From assembly GCA_023432565.1 (NCBI GenBank), contig JAEYUL010000106.1, forward strand, positions 1 to 35,798: 35,798 nt of DNA. The letters are read 5' to 3'. The notes beneath the pieces were generated by a model, which was not told the DNA's origin, did not search any database, and saw nothing but the letters and a program-made list of their open reading frames with translations. Positions 8,001 through 15,320 of this stretch are shown here, piece after piece (within the stretch, counting starts at the first letter, position 1; each line of letters begins with the position of its first letter). Origin of the DNA: Actinomycetes bacterium (GTDB lineage Bacteria > Actinomycetota > Actinomycetes > Actinomycetales > Cellulomonadaceae). Both the position numbers and the translations under genes were made by a program.

Positions 8001-8797
8001 CAGTCGCGCCGGTGGAGCAGCGCCGCTCGTCGTCCGACGACGAGCGGGCGCTGCCCCCTGCACGCCGTGCGACCCCCGCAGCCCTGGGCCTGCCCGGGGT
8101 CGGTGTGGGTGCGGCGCTGACGATCGGGCGCAAGGAGGTCTGCGCGGGGGACCTGGCGATCGCCGGGCTCACGCGCATGTCGTCGTGCGACTGGCCCGGG
8201 CGCCTCGTCGCGACCGTGTTCCTGCAGGGTTGCCCGTGGCGCTGCACGTACTGCCACAACCACGCGATCCTCGACCCGCGAGCGCCCGGCCAGGTGCGGT
8301 GGCGGGAGGTGCGCGAGCTGCTCGACCGTCGGGCCGGCCTGCTGGACGGGGTCGTGTTCTCGGGCGGCGAGCCCACCAGGCAGACCGCGCTCGGTGACGC
8401 GATGCGGGAGGTCCGTGAGCGCGGGTTCGGCGTGGGCCTGCACACCGGTGGCGCGTACCCGCGCAAGCTCGAGGCGCTGCTGCCGCTCGTCGACTGGATC
8501 GGGTTCGACGTCAAGGCGCCGCGGCACCTGTACCGCGCGATCACGCGCGTCGGCGGCGAGACCACGTCCGCCGACCAGGCGTTCACGAGCCTGCGGCTGG
8601 TGCTCGACTCGGGCGTCGACGTCCAGGTCCGCACCACGGTCGACCCGACGGTCCTGTCCGACGACGACGTCCGCGCCCTCACCGCGACGCTCCGGGAGCT
8701 CGGTGTGCAGGACCACGTCCTCCAGGAGGTCCGCCCGGACGGCACGACCTCCGAGTACCGAGCGGCCCTGGCCGCCATCCGCCACCCCCACCGCTGA
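7997..8797 (+). CDS. nrdG: Anaerobic ribonucleotide reductase activating protein (radical SAM)
   Basis: The radical-SAM activase that creates the glycyl radical on NrdD, 266 aa. The cluster motif is CPWRCTYC (C79, C83, C86), followed by SGGEP (122-126) and the typical GLHTGGAYPRKL and DWIGFDVKAP segments. The GTG start overlaps the nrdD stop (GTGA), so the two proteins are translationally coupled. The 60 residues before the conserved 'MSSCDWPGRLVATVFLQGCP' block are longer than in compact NrdG proteins. The first 35 or so are Arg/Ser/Pro-rich and probably disordered. A start further downstream is possible, but the four-base overlap favours this one. A strong hairpin follows 54 bp after the stop. 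Confidence 0.93.
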   Translation: MTVAPVEQRRSSSDDERALPPARRATPAALGLPGVGVGAALTIGRKEVCAGDLAIAGLTRMSSCDWPGRLVATVFLQGCPWRCTYCHNHAILDPRAPGQVRWREVRELLDRRAGLLDGVVFSGGEPTRQTALGDAMREVRERGFGVGLHTGGAYPRKLEALLPLVDWIGFDVKAPRHLYRAITRVGGETTSADQAFTSLRLVLDSGVDVQVRTTVDPTVLSDDDVRALTATLRELGVQDHVLQEVRPDGTTSEYRAALAAIRHPHR

Positions 8798-8850
8798 CCC
8801 CACCCCGCCGGCGACCCAGCGTTCGCTCCGGCTCCCACGCGTCACGGCCG

Positions 8851-8900
8851 GAGCATCCGCTGGTTCGCCGGGCCCGTGTCCGACGAGCCAGCGGGTGCTC
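8851..8900. terminator. Long hairpin between convergent nrdG and the Cthe_2159-type gene
   Basis: Bases 8851-8867 pair with 8884-8900 over 17 positions, 15 Watson-Crick and two T/G, around a 16-nt loop that itself holds CGGGCCCG. The two non-canonical pairs are G.U in a + strand transcript but A.C in a - strand one, so it should fold better when transcribed from nrdG. There is no T-run. It lies in the 242-bp convergent gap and can serve both directions. The rest of the gap shows nothing recognisable. Confidence 0.65.
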
Positions 8901-9039
8901 AGGGTCGAGGGACAGCCGACCCGAGCAGGTGCTGGGGCGTGGTGCGTGGGGGACGGTGCGACGGGTGCGGGTGCCGGGACGGGCGGGACGACGAGGTGGC
9001 GGTCAGCCCGGCCAGCCGACCGGGAGCTGACGGACGGCG

Positions 9040-10941
9040 TCAGGCCCCCGGGCCGCCCGGGGGCTGGGCTCCCTGACCGGGCCGGACCGGGCCGCCGGGA
9101 ACGGCCGGGCTGCCGGGAGCGCCGCCGGGCCCGCCCATGCCCGCGGCGACCTGACCCGCGACGCCCGTCCCGGCGGACGTGGTGCCGGCCGTGCCTGCGT
9201 GGCTGAGCGGCCCGGCGACCTCCTCGCCCGCCGCCCCGCCGAGCACTGCGGTGTACGTCTCGCCCTCGACCACGTCGGCGGACGAGTACACGAGGGACGA
9301 GAAGGGCTTCGACGCGGTGAACGAGGCCAGGACGTCCCCGTCGGGCGAGACGACCTGCACCACGTCGCCCGCCGCGCCGGGCTGGGTCAGCGTGACGCCG
9401 ACGAACGACTGCGTGCCGCCCGACGGGGTCTGCGCCATCCCGGCCGGCCCGACGGCGACGAGCTCGCCGCCGCTGATCTCGAACGTCCCGTTGTAGTCGA
9501 GCGCCACCTCCGGTGCGCTCGAGGGTCCCGTCACGACGACCGTCCCGCCGGTCATGGTCATGTTCCCGTTCGAGTCGAGCCCGTCGCCCTGCGCGTCGAT
9601 CACGAGGGTGCCCCCGGCGATGGCGACGGACACGTTCTCGTCGACCGCTTCCGTGCCGCCGCCCGGCCGGGCCCGGTCGTCGGTGGCGCCCGAAACCTCG
9701 TCGGCCGAACCGTCCGCGGCTGAGCCGTTCACGCCGTCGTCGCTCGTGACGAGCGTGATGTCGCCGTCCAGCAGCGTGATCTCCTGCGCCTCGAGACCCT
9801 CGACGGCCTGCGTGACGTCGAGCGTGCCGCCCGCGACCTGCAGCGCGTACTCGGCGTGCACGGCGTCGTCGCCGGACGCGAGGGTCAGCGAGCCGCCGGT
9901 GATCGAGACGACCCCGTCGGAGTGGATCGCGTCGTCGGCCGCGTCGACGTCCACCGCGCCGCCGCCGACGACGACCGCCGCGTCACCGACGAGCCCCTGG
10001 GGGGAGGCGTCGTCGGCGACGGTCGCGTCCGCGCCGCCGCCCGTGGTGACGTCCAGGGTGCCGCCCGCGACGAGCACGTCGGTCGTCGCGGTCAGGCCGT
10101 CGTCACCGGCGGTCAGGTCGAGCGTGCCGTCGTTCACCAGCACGTACCCGAGCGCGGCGTCCTCGTCGTTGTCGGACTTCAGGGCGTCACCCCCCGCCGT
10201 GACGGCGAGCGTGCCGCCCTCGACGACGAGGTAGTCCTTGCCGCGGATCCCGTCGTCGACCGCGTCGACCGTCACCGTGCCGGACGCGACGACGAGGCCG
10301 TCCTTCCCGACGATCCCGTCATTCGCGTTGCCCCGGACGTCGAGTGAGCCGTCGCCGGTGATCGTCAGGTCGCCCGCGCTGAACAGCGCGCCGCTCGCCT
10401 CGTCGTCGTCCGCGTAGGTGGTGGTGTCGGCGAGCCGGTTCTCGCTGTCGTCGGCGAGCACGACGACCACGTCGTCGGCCTCGAGGACCTGCAGCGGCGA
10501 CGTGCGCGAGCTCGTCAGGTCGACGCCGTCGAGCACGACCGTCACGTCCTGGTCGGGCGCGGTCACGACGACCTGCCCGTCGGACAGCTCGCCCGTGAGC
10601 CGGTACGTGCCGCCCGCCGAGATCGTCACGGTGTCGTCGTCCACCTCGACGGCGTCCGACGAGGACGCGGACGCGCCGTCGGCGAGCCTGACGTCGACGG
10701 CCCGCGACGTGTCGACCGAGGCGTCGGCCTCGTGCGGTGCGGTGTTCTCGGCCATCGCGGACTCGACCGTGATGTCGGAGTCGGTGGGCACCGGGACGTC
10801 GACGCCGGAGTCCGTGGCGGTGGTGGTGCTCGTGGGTGCCGACGGCGACGCGTCGCTCGTGCTGCACCCGCTCAGGATCAGGGCGACGACGCCGGCAGGG
10901 ACGGCCGCGCGGATCGCGGCTCGCTTCAGGGGCGTGCGCAA
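9040..10941 (-). CDS. Cthe_2159-type (carbohydrate-binding-domain) β-helix lipoprotein
   Basis: An exported lipoprotein of 633 aa. The TTG start at 10941 is supported by GAGGAGG six bases upstream. The signal peptide ends in lipobox LSGC with C26. A Ser/Thr/Asp-rich linker follows, then from about residue 80 the domain opens with VDVRLADGASASSSDAVEVD, ITSAGGTYRLTGEL-like strands, and a long series of short repeats of the kind GGTLDVTTG..DGL, GKDGLVVASGTV, DDGIRGKDYLVV. This pattern matches the Cthe_2159 (DUF4353) family, a calcium-binding right-handed β-helix. The Clostridium member was reported to bind cellulose and acidic sugars. The last 40 residues are Gly/Pro-rich. It is the third gene after DUF4956 and VTC, 40 bp behind VTC. 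Ligand is unknown here. It is very acidic, which fits calcium binding. Confidence 0.85.
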   Translation of the reverse strand: MRTPLKRAAIRAAVPAGVVALILSGCSTSDASPSAPTSTTTATDSGVDVPVPTDSDITVESAMAENTAPHEADASVDTSRAVDVRLADGASASSSDAVEVDDDTVTISAGGTYRLTGELSDGQVVVTAPDQDVTVVLDGVDLTSSRTSPLQVLEADDVVVVLADDSENRLADTTTYADDDEASGALFSAGDLTITGDGSLDVRGNANDGIVGKDGLVVASGTVTVDAVDDGIRGKDYLVVEGGTLAVTAGGDALKSDNDEDAALGYVLVNDGTLDLTAGDDGLTATTDVLVAGGTLDVTTGGGADATVADDASPQGLVGDAAVVVGGGAVDVDAADDAIHSDGVVSITGGSLTLASGDDAVHAEYALQVAGGTLDVTQAVEGLEAQEITLLDGDITLVTSDDGVNGSAADGSADEVSGATDDRARPGGGTEAVDENVSVAIAGGTLVIDAQGDGLDSNGNMTMTGGTVVVTGPSSAPEVALDYNGTFEISGGELVAVGPAGMAQTPSGGTQSFVGVTLTQPGAAGDVVQVVSPDGDVLASFTASKPFSSLVYSSADVVEGETYTAVLGGAAGEEVAGPLSHAGTAGTTSAGTGVAGQVAAGMGGPGGAPGSPAVPGGPVRPGQGAQPPGGPGA

Positions 10942-10981
10942 GGGTTCCTCCTCAGGGACGTGGTCCGGGCCGGGTCGCGGC

Positions 10982-11776
10982 TCAGACGCAGGCGGTCAGG
11001 GCGGCACGCGGCTGGACGTGTCGGTCGAGCACGCGGCGCCACGGGGTCATGGGCAGGTCGGGGTGCAGCACGGCCATCCCCGTCCCGTACTTGGAGATGC
11101 GGACGGGCCGGTGGCCGTGGCGCCACAGCAGCCGGTCGGTGAGCGACGGCGACGCGCCGGTCTTGGTCTCGATCACGACGAGCGGGCCGAGCGGGCGTGC
11201 GTCGCCGGTCTCGGCGTCGACCCACACCAGGTCGGTGTCGATCGTCGTGCGGGCGACCGCTCCGGGACGTCCGCCGTCGACGAGCAGCGTGGTGCGGCGG
11301 TAGCGCGTGGCGAGCGTCGGGCGCAGCGGGCCGTCGATCGGTCGGCTCGGGCCGAGCGCACCCGTCGCGAACGTCCAGGCCGCGTCGGTGAGCTCGTGCT
11401 CGGCGCCGTCGTGCACCTGGCGGTGCTTGACGGTCGCACCGCGCGCGCCCCTCGTCTTGACCTCGACGAAGCAGTCACCGCGGTCGGCGTACGTGCGCGT
11501 GCGGACCTTGTACCGGCCGCGCCGGCGGTGTGCGGCGCCCAGGTAGCTCGCGAGCCCCGGGGTGTCGAAGTACACCGAGCGGTACTGCGACGTGCGGCGC
11601 CCGTCGACCTGCAGCACGCGCGCGCCTTCCGTCAGGGGGATCGTCGCGAGCGCGGCCGCCGGGAGCACGTACTTGCGGTCGACGCGCGTCAGGAGGGCCG
11701 CTCCGGCCTCCTGGACGTCCGCGAGACCGACCGCGGTCAGCGCCTCCACCCGCCGCTCGAGGTCTGCCGCGCTCAT
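10982..11776 (-). CDS. VTC-domain (polyphosphate polymerase-like) protein
   Basis: A 264-aa cytoplasmic protein of the VTC family, whose eukaryotic member Vtc4 makes polyphosphate from ATP inside a β-tunnel. The tunnel motifs are in order: TRVDRKYVLP (30-39), YRSVYFDT (65-72), RYKVRTRTY (88-96), FVEVKTRG (103-110), then RTTIDTDL, VVIETKTG and finally ISKYGTGM. The basic residues and the Glu-x-Lys strand pairs are intact, so catalysis is plausible, but bacterial VTC proteins in this context are not characterised to my knowledge. The start codon overlaps the DUF4956 stop by four bases. No membrane segment is present, so it presumably works on the inner face beside the DUF4956 protein. Confidence 0.88.
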   Translation of the reverse strand: MSAADLERRVEALTAVGLADVQEAGAALLTRVDRKYVLPAAALATIPLTEGARVLQVDGRRTSQYRSVYFDTPGLASYLGAAHRRRGRYKVRTRTYADRGDCFVEVKTRGARGATVKHRQVHDGAEHELTDAAWTFATGALGPSRPIDGPLRPTLATRYRRTTLLVDGGRPGAVARTTIDTDLVWVDAETGDARPLGPLVVIETKTGASPSLTDRLLWRHGHRPVRISKYGTGMAVLHPDLPMTPWRRVLDRHVQPRAALTACV

Positions 11777-12471
11777 CTCAGCGCCTCACGCTGGGCGTCC
11801 GGCAGCCGCGTGCCAGCCGGTCGTGCGGGTCCCGCCTGTGCGTCGCCGGACTGTGCGTGCCGGTCCGGTGCGGCGGCGGGCTGCGGGAGCGCCGTCGCGC
11901 CCATCGGCTCGCCCGACGAGGCAGGCAGTGTGCCCGCCGAGTACCGCACGTCGACGGTCGTGGTGTCGTTGACGAGGTCGAGCCGCTGCACGGTCGCGGA
12001 GTGCACGCGTCCGCCGAGCAGCCGTTCCAGGTGGGCGACGAGCGCGGTCTCGTCGGTGAACGCGCGGTCCACGACCACGACCTGCTGCCGCAGCCTGCGC
12101 ATCAGCCGCGGGCTGTCGGCGAACGCCACGACGAGCACGATCGCGGCCATGAGCCCGATCCCGAGCCCGGTCGACGTGGTGCCGAGCCCGCCGATCAGCC
12201 CGAGCGCGAGCGCCGCGAAGTAGTACGCGACCTCGTGCTGCGCGAGCTCGCTGGACCGCAGCCGGATGATCGACAGGACGCCGAACAGCCCGAGCCCGAG
12301 CCCCGCGGCGATCGTGCTCTGCGCGAGCGCCGCCGACACCGCGAGCACGCCCACGTTCACCGCCAGGAACGCCACGACGAGGTCGCGCCGCCGGTGCCGC
12401 GGCAGGTAGACGGCGAACGTGAGGACGGCGATCGCGACGAGATTCGCCGCGTACAGCGCGTAGGCGGACAC
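11773..12471 (-). CDS. DUF4956 membrane protein
   Basis: A 232-aa inner-membrane protein and first gene of the DUF4956-VTC-Cthe_2159 operon. It has about four hydrophobic segments within residues 3-118. The conserved family core FGVLSIIRLRSSELAQHEVA lies just before the last pair. A soluble α/β part follows (VVVVDRAFTDETALVAHLERLLG...TTTVDVRY), then a Pro/Ala-rich tail. The GTG start at 12471 has GGAGA nearby. The stop overlaps the VTC start. DUF4956 next to VTC is a recurrent pairing, and I infer that the two act as one membrane unit. No biochemical function is known to me. Confidence 0.88.
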   Translation of the reverse strand: MSAYALYAANLVAIAVLTFAVYLPRHRRRDLVVAFLAVNVGVLAVSAALAQSTIAAGLGLGLFGVLSIIRLRSSELAQHEVAYYFAALALGLIGGLGTTSTGLGIGLMAAIVLVVAFADSPRLMRRLRQQVVVVDRAFTDETALVAHLERLLGGRVHSATVQRLDLVNDTTTVDVRYSAGTLPASSGEPMGATALPQPAAAPDRHAQSGDAQAGPARPAGTRLPDAQREALR

Positions 12472-12482
12472 CGGGTCTCCAG

Positions 12483-12564
12483 GAGGTCGTGGCTGCTGAC
12501 GACCTCGATTCAGCCACCCGCACCTGGGCGGACGCTGGACGTCACCTGGACCCGGGGTGCGGGT
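12483..12564 (-). terminator. Two hairpins between the sigma-coupled gene and the DUF4956 operon
   Basis: The 132-bp gap between two genes on the same strand holds two perfect inverted repeats. The first is ACCCGCACC (12516-12524) / GGTGCGGGT (12556-12564), nine pairs and a 31-nt loop, a likely terminator for the upstream gene. The second is GAGGTCGT (12483-12490) / ACGACCTC (12499-12506), eight pairs and an 8-nt loop, 12 bases before the DUF4956 start codon. Its place could instead let it mask the ribosome site. Confidence 0.5.
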
Positions 12565-12603
12565 TCGGGCTCGCCGACGGTCCGGACACGTCGACGCGTG
12601 CGC

Positions 12604-14313
12604 TCAGCTCGACTCCGGCGAGCCGAGCGCCACCGTGACGGGCCCGCCGACGAGGGTGCTCGGCGTGCCGTCGAGGGTCAGTGCCAGCGCCGCCCACGCG
12701 TCGTAGGTCCCGGCGCCCAGCGGCGCGTCGCACCCGTCGGGGCTGCTGACGGTGGTGCTGAACGTGGTGGACTCGCCCGGCTGGAGCGTGGTCGGGGTCG
12801 CGTCGTGCATCGCGGTCGGGCCCATGCCCACCACCTGCTCGCCGTCCGAGAGCCCGGCGCTCAGATGGTCGGGCAGGAGAGTGACCGGGGCGTCCCCGTT
12901 GTTCGTCACCGTGACGGAGAGCGCGCCGCCGGCCGGCGCCGCGGTCGCCTCGACGGTCAGCGGCGACTCCTGCGTGATCGCGGCCCACTGCGCGAGCTCG
13001 TCGGCCGAGGTGCCGCACGTCATCTCGAGCAGACCCGGCACCTGGTCGTCGACGACGGTGTCACCGGTGATGCGCAGGTCCCACGGGCCGGCGGCCGCGG
13101 ACCAGTCGTCGGCGTCGGTCTCCGGCGCGCCGTCGGGACCCAGCGGCGTGAACGTCGACAGCGCCCAGACCTCGTAGTCGCCCGGCTCGAGCGGCGTGGT
13201 GTCGTCGGCGCAGCTCAGCAGGAGCGTCCCGGCGTCGAGCGGCGTCGACGCACCCGGGTCGAGCGAGAGGTCGATGCCGATGGCCTCGATGGGGCCGGGG
13301 CCGCCGACGACGACACCGTCACGCACCAGGACGACCTCGGGGTGGCCCGTCCGGGCGTCGATGTGCGCGGTGCCGTCGTTGGTCACCGCGACCCGCAACG
13401 ACGCGTGCTTGCCGGACGGAGCGGTACGCGGGATTGACCTCGCGCTGAGCAGCAGCGGCGCCGGGTTGGTCTGCGGGTCGGCCAGGTCGCGCAGCTCGTC
13501 GTCGGTGGCGCCGCAGGTCGTCGGGCCGGCGAGCGGCGTGCTGTTCCCGGCGGGGACGACGACCTCGAGCGGGTCGCTCGTCGAGCGAGCGTCGTACGAG
13601 TCGCCCGGCACGTCGGAACCGGGGGCCACCAGGCCCCAGCGGATCGTCGAGGTCGCCACCAGCTCGTACGTGCCGGGGTCGAGGACGGCGTCCTGCCCGG
13701 TCTCGCACGAGACGAAGGTGCCCGCCAGGTCGAGGTCGAAGGGGAACGGCTGGGGCTGCATGTCGACGGCGACCTGCTGGGCCTCCTCGAGCGACATGTC
13801 GTGCGAGCCGTCGAGCACGGCGACCACCGCACCGTCGCGCACCAGCACGACCGACGTCGCGATCGAGCCACCCATCGGCGTGCCGACGTAGTCCGCAGTC
13901 GGCATGTCCGCGGTCGTGCTCACGGCCACGGCCCACCGCCCCTGCCGGGCGGGCTCGAGCGTGCCGGGGACGACGCGGGTCTCGACGACCCACCCGCCGT
14001 CGGTGCCGGTGGGGCCGACGACCCCGTCACCGGCACGGATCTGCGCCAGCGAGACGGCGCACTGCGCGGGCGCGTCCGCGGCGAGACTCAGCCCGCCGTC
14101 GCCGTCGCCGTCCGCGAGGCGCGGCACGGCGACCGCGACGCCTGCGACGACGAGCGCGAGCGCACCGGCCGCGGCACTCGTGCGACCGACCCGACGACGC
14201 CGCGCGCGTGTGCGCACCAGCTCGACGGGGACCTCGTACGCACGGGCCGCGGGCGAGTGCTCCGCGTCGGACAGCGCGTGGGACAGGGGATTGCGGGGCT
14301 CGTGCTCGGTCAT
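12604..14313 (-). CDS. Membrane-anchored protein with three repeated two-cysteine modules, coupled to an ECF sigma factor
   Basis: Unrecognised protein of 569 aa. The ATG at 14313 overlaps the sigma-factor stop (ATGA). The cytoplasmic N-terminus (1-43) is polar and ends in basic RTRARRRRVGR. One membrane segment follows (about 45-66). The outer part has three similar β-rich modules: 85-255, 266-420 and 432-565. Each opens near a Cys (C85, C267, C433), runs through a VAVTNDG / VTVTNNG-like strand and a VVLVRDG segment, then reaches a second Cys (C203, C368, C528), followed by GTYELVA / GDYEVWAL / GTYDAWAAL. These six are the only cysteines, so one disulfide per module is likely. Position and topology suggest an anti-sigma or signal-receiving partner. 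However, the short cytoplasmic part shows no zinc anti-sigma motif, so that is inference only. The open frame continues upstream, in antisense of no gene but overlapping the sigma factor in another frame, and is not used. Confidence 0.78.
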   Translation of the reverse strand: MTEHEPRNPLSHALSDAEHSPAARAYEVPVELVRTRARRRRVGRTSAAAGALALVVAGVAVAVPRLADGDGDGGLSLAADAPAQCAVSLAQIRAGDGVVGPTGTDGGWVVETRVVPGTLEPARQGRWAVAVSTTADMPTADYVGTPMGGSIATSVVLVRDGAVVAVLDGSHDMSLEEAQQVAVDMQPQPFPFDLDLAGTFVSCETGQDAVLDPGTYELVATSTIRWGLVAPGSDVPGDSYDARSTSDPLEVVVPAGNSTPLAGPTTCGATDDELRDLADPQTNPAPLLLSARSIPRTAPSGKHASLRVAVTNDGTAHIDARTGHPEVVLVRDGVVVGGPGPIEAIGIDLSLDPGASTPLDAGTLLLSCADDTTPLEPGDYEVWALSTFTPLGPDGAPETDADDWSAAAGPWDLRITGDTVVDDQVPGLLEMTCGTSADELAQWAAITQESPLTVEATAAPAGGALSVTVTNNGDAPVTLLPDHLSAGLSDGEQVVGMGPTAMHDATPTTLQPGESTTFSTTVSSPDGCDAPLGAGTYDAWAALALTLDGTPSTLVGGPVTVALGSPESS

Positions 14314-14843
14314 GACCGGGTCCTCCCGGAGGTCAGCGGCACCGACTCGTCGTCCGGGAGCGGACCGAGCAGCGCCTCGAGCTTGTGACCGGCGGTGGAC
14401 AGGTACCTCTTGACGGTGCCGACGGCCAGGCCCATGCGGGCCGCGACCTCCGGCACGGTGAGGTCCTCGCACCAGCGCAGGACGGCGGCGGCGCGCTCCT
14501 GCGGAGCGAGCGTCGCCAGGGCGGCGCGCACGTCGAGCCCGTCCCCGACCCCGGGTGCGGGGTCGCGGACGGCTTCGTCGTGCCGGCCCAGCAGGTGCCG
14601 GATGCCCGACCACCGCCGGCGCCGACGCGCGTCGTCGAGGAACGTCGACAGGATCGCGCGCCGGACGTACGCCTCGGCGGAGTCGGGCGTGAACCCGGCC
14701 CGTCGCCGCGCGAACGTGCGCACGAGCGCCTCCTGCACGAGGTCCTCGGCGGCGTGCACCTGACCCGTCAGCAGGTAGGCGTAGCCGAACAGCGCCCGCC
14801 CGCGTTCGCGGGCCAGCGTCGCCAGCACGTCGTCGTCGCCCAC
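14310..14843 (-). CDS. SigE-family ECF RNA polymerase sigma factor
   Basis: A 177-aa sigma factor of group 4 (ECF). Region 2 lies at about 12-75 (RGRALFGYAYLLTGQVHAAEDLVQEALVRTFARR). Region 4 lies at about 105-160, with the helix-turn-helix LTVPEVAARMGLAVGTVKRYLSTAGHKL. The linker between them is short, and neither an extra C-terminal domain nor a zinc site is seen. The GTG at 14843 follows GAGGG. It is translationally coupled to the membrane protein at 12604-14313, which is the natural candidate for its regulator. An AACG-N16-CGTC element about 50 bp upstream suggests that it drives its own transcription. Confidence 0.9.
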   Translation of the reverse strand: MGDDDVLATLARERGRALFGYAYLLTGQVHAAEDLVQEALVRTFARRRAGFTPDSAEAYVRRAILSTFLDDARRRRRWSGIRHLLGRHDEAVRDPAPGVGDGLDVRAALATLAPQERAAAVLRWCEDLTVPEVAARMGLAVGTVKRYLSTAGHKLEALLGPLPDDESVPLTSGRTRS

Positions 14844-14894
14844 GTACCCTCGATTCGGTCACGAGGTCGGCGGTGTGCCGTCCTCATCAGCCCA

Positions 14895-14918
14895 GACGAC
14901 GCACCCTCACGAACCGTT
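14895..14918 (-). promoter_or_regulatory. Candidate ECF (SigE-type) promoter of the sigma-factor gene
   Basis: On the - strand, AACG (14915-14918) is followed after exactly 16 bases by CGTC (14895-14898), continuing TGGG. This resembles the AAC-N16/17-CGTC pattern of many actinobacterial ECF sigma promoters and would initiate about 40-45 bases before the GTG at 14843. Autoregulation is the usual arrangement in this class. The match is short and could be chance. Confidence 0.4.
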
Positions 14919-14949
14919 GTAGTGCATGGCACGGCTCACCCGGTCGACC

Positions 14950-14987
14950 GTCACCACCAGCGCCCGTCACCACCAGCGCCCGTCACC
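14950..14987. repeat. 16-bp tandem repeat, about 2.4 copies
   Basis: The unit GTCACCACCAGCGCCC occurs at 14950-14965 and 14966-14981 without a mismatch, followed by GTCACC. It lies in the non-coding gap between the divergent sigma factor and hppA. No role is evident. Confidence 0.8.
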
Positions 14988-15320
14988 CCGGCGCGACGAG
15001 CCGGGCCGCGACGACGCACCGCGACGCACGTGGACGGGCCGGCCGGCCTGCAGCCGGTCGGCGTCGGCGTTGCGCACCCGCGCTCCCTCGTCGTGCTCGT
15101 CGTCGTGCTCGTCGCCCTGACATCGTGTCGACCTCCGTCGACCTCGGGATCGTGGCAGCGCACAGCGGTGCCGCTAGATCGGTCGTCACGCCAGGTCCGG
15201 ACACGGGTTACTCGGCGGTCACGTCTAGGACCTTGGGCCTGGCTAGACTGCCCCATCGCGCGGCAACGAGGCCGTGCGTGAGGGCGCGCAGGGGGTGCGT
15301 CCTGGGTCCGAGGAGGGTGC

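Larger units (their letters stand above)
14844..15320. other. Divergent intergenic region between the sigma factor and hppA
   Basis: This 477-bp gap holds the candidate ECF promoter, the 16-bp tandem repeat and the hppA leader, and must contain promoters for both directions. Around 15200-15250 the sequence is slightly less GC-rich (GGGTTACTCGG, ACGTCTAGGACC, GGCTAGACTG), a plausible place for the hppA promoter; TAGACT at 15244-15249 could be a -10 box, but no well-spaced -35 is seen. A frame at 15030-15281 has a lipoprotein-like hydrophobic stretch but was not accepted as a gene. Confidence 0.5.

Noticed and set aside
14313..14862. Fusion of the sigma-coupled membrane protein with an N-terminal Arg-rich extension
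   Set aside because: The extension overlaps the well-supported sigma factor in another frame, and an ATG with the usual four-base overlap explains the start.
15030..15281. Small + frame with a hydrophobic stretch and LTSC resembling a lipoprotein signal
   Set aside because: The start (GTG) has no ribosome site, an unusually long 20-residue lead precedes the hydrophobic part, and the rest looks random. The hydrophobic stretch comes from a CTCGTCGTG repeat.
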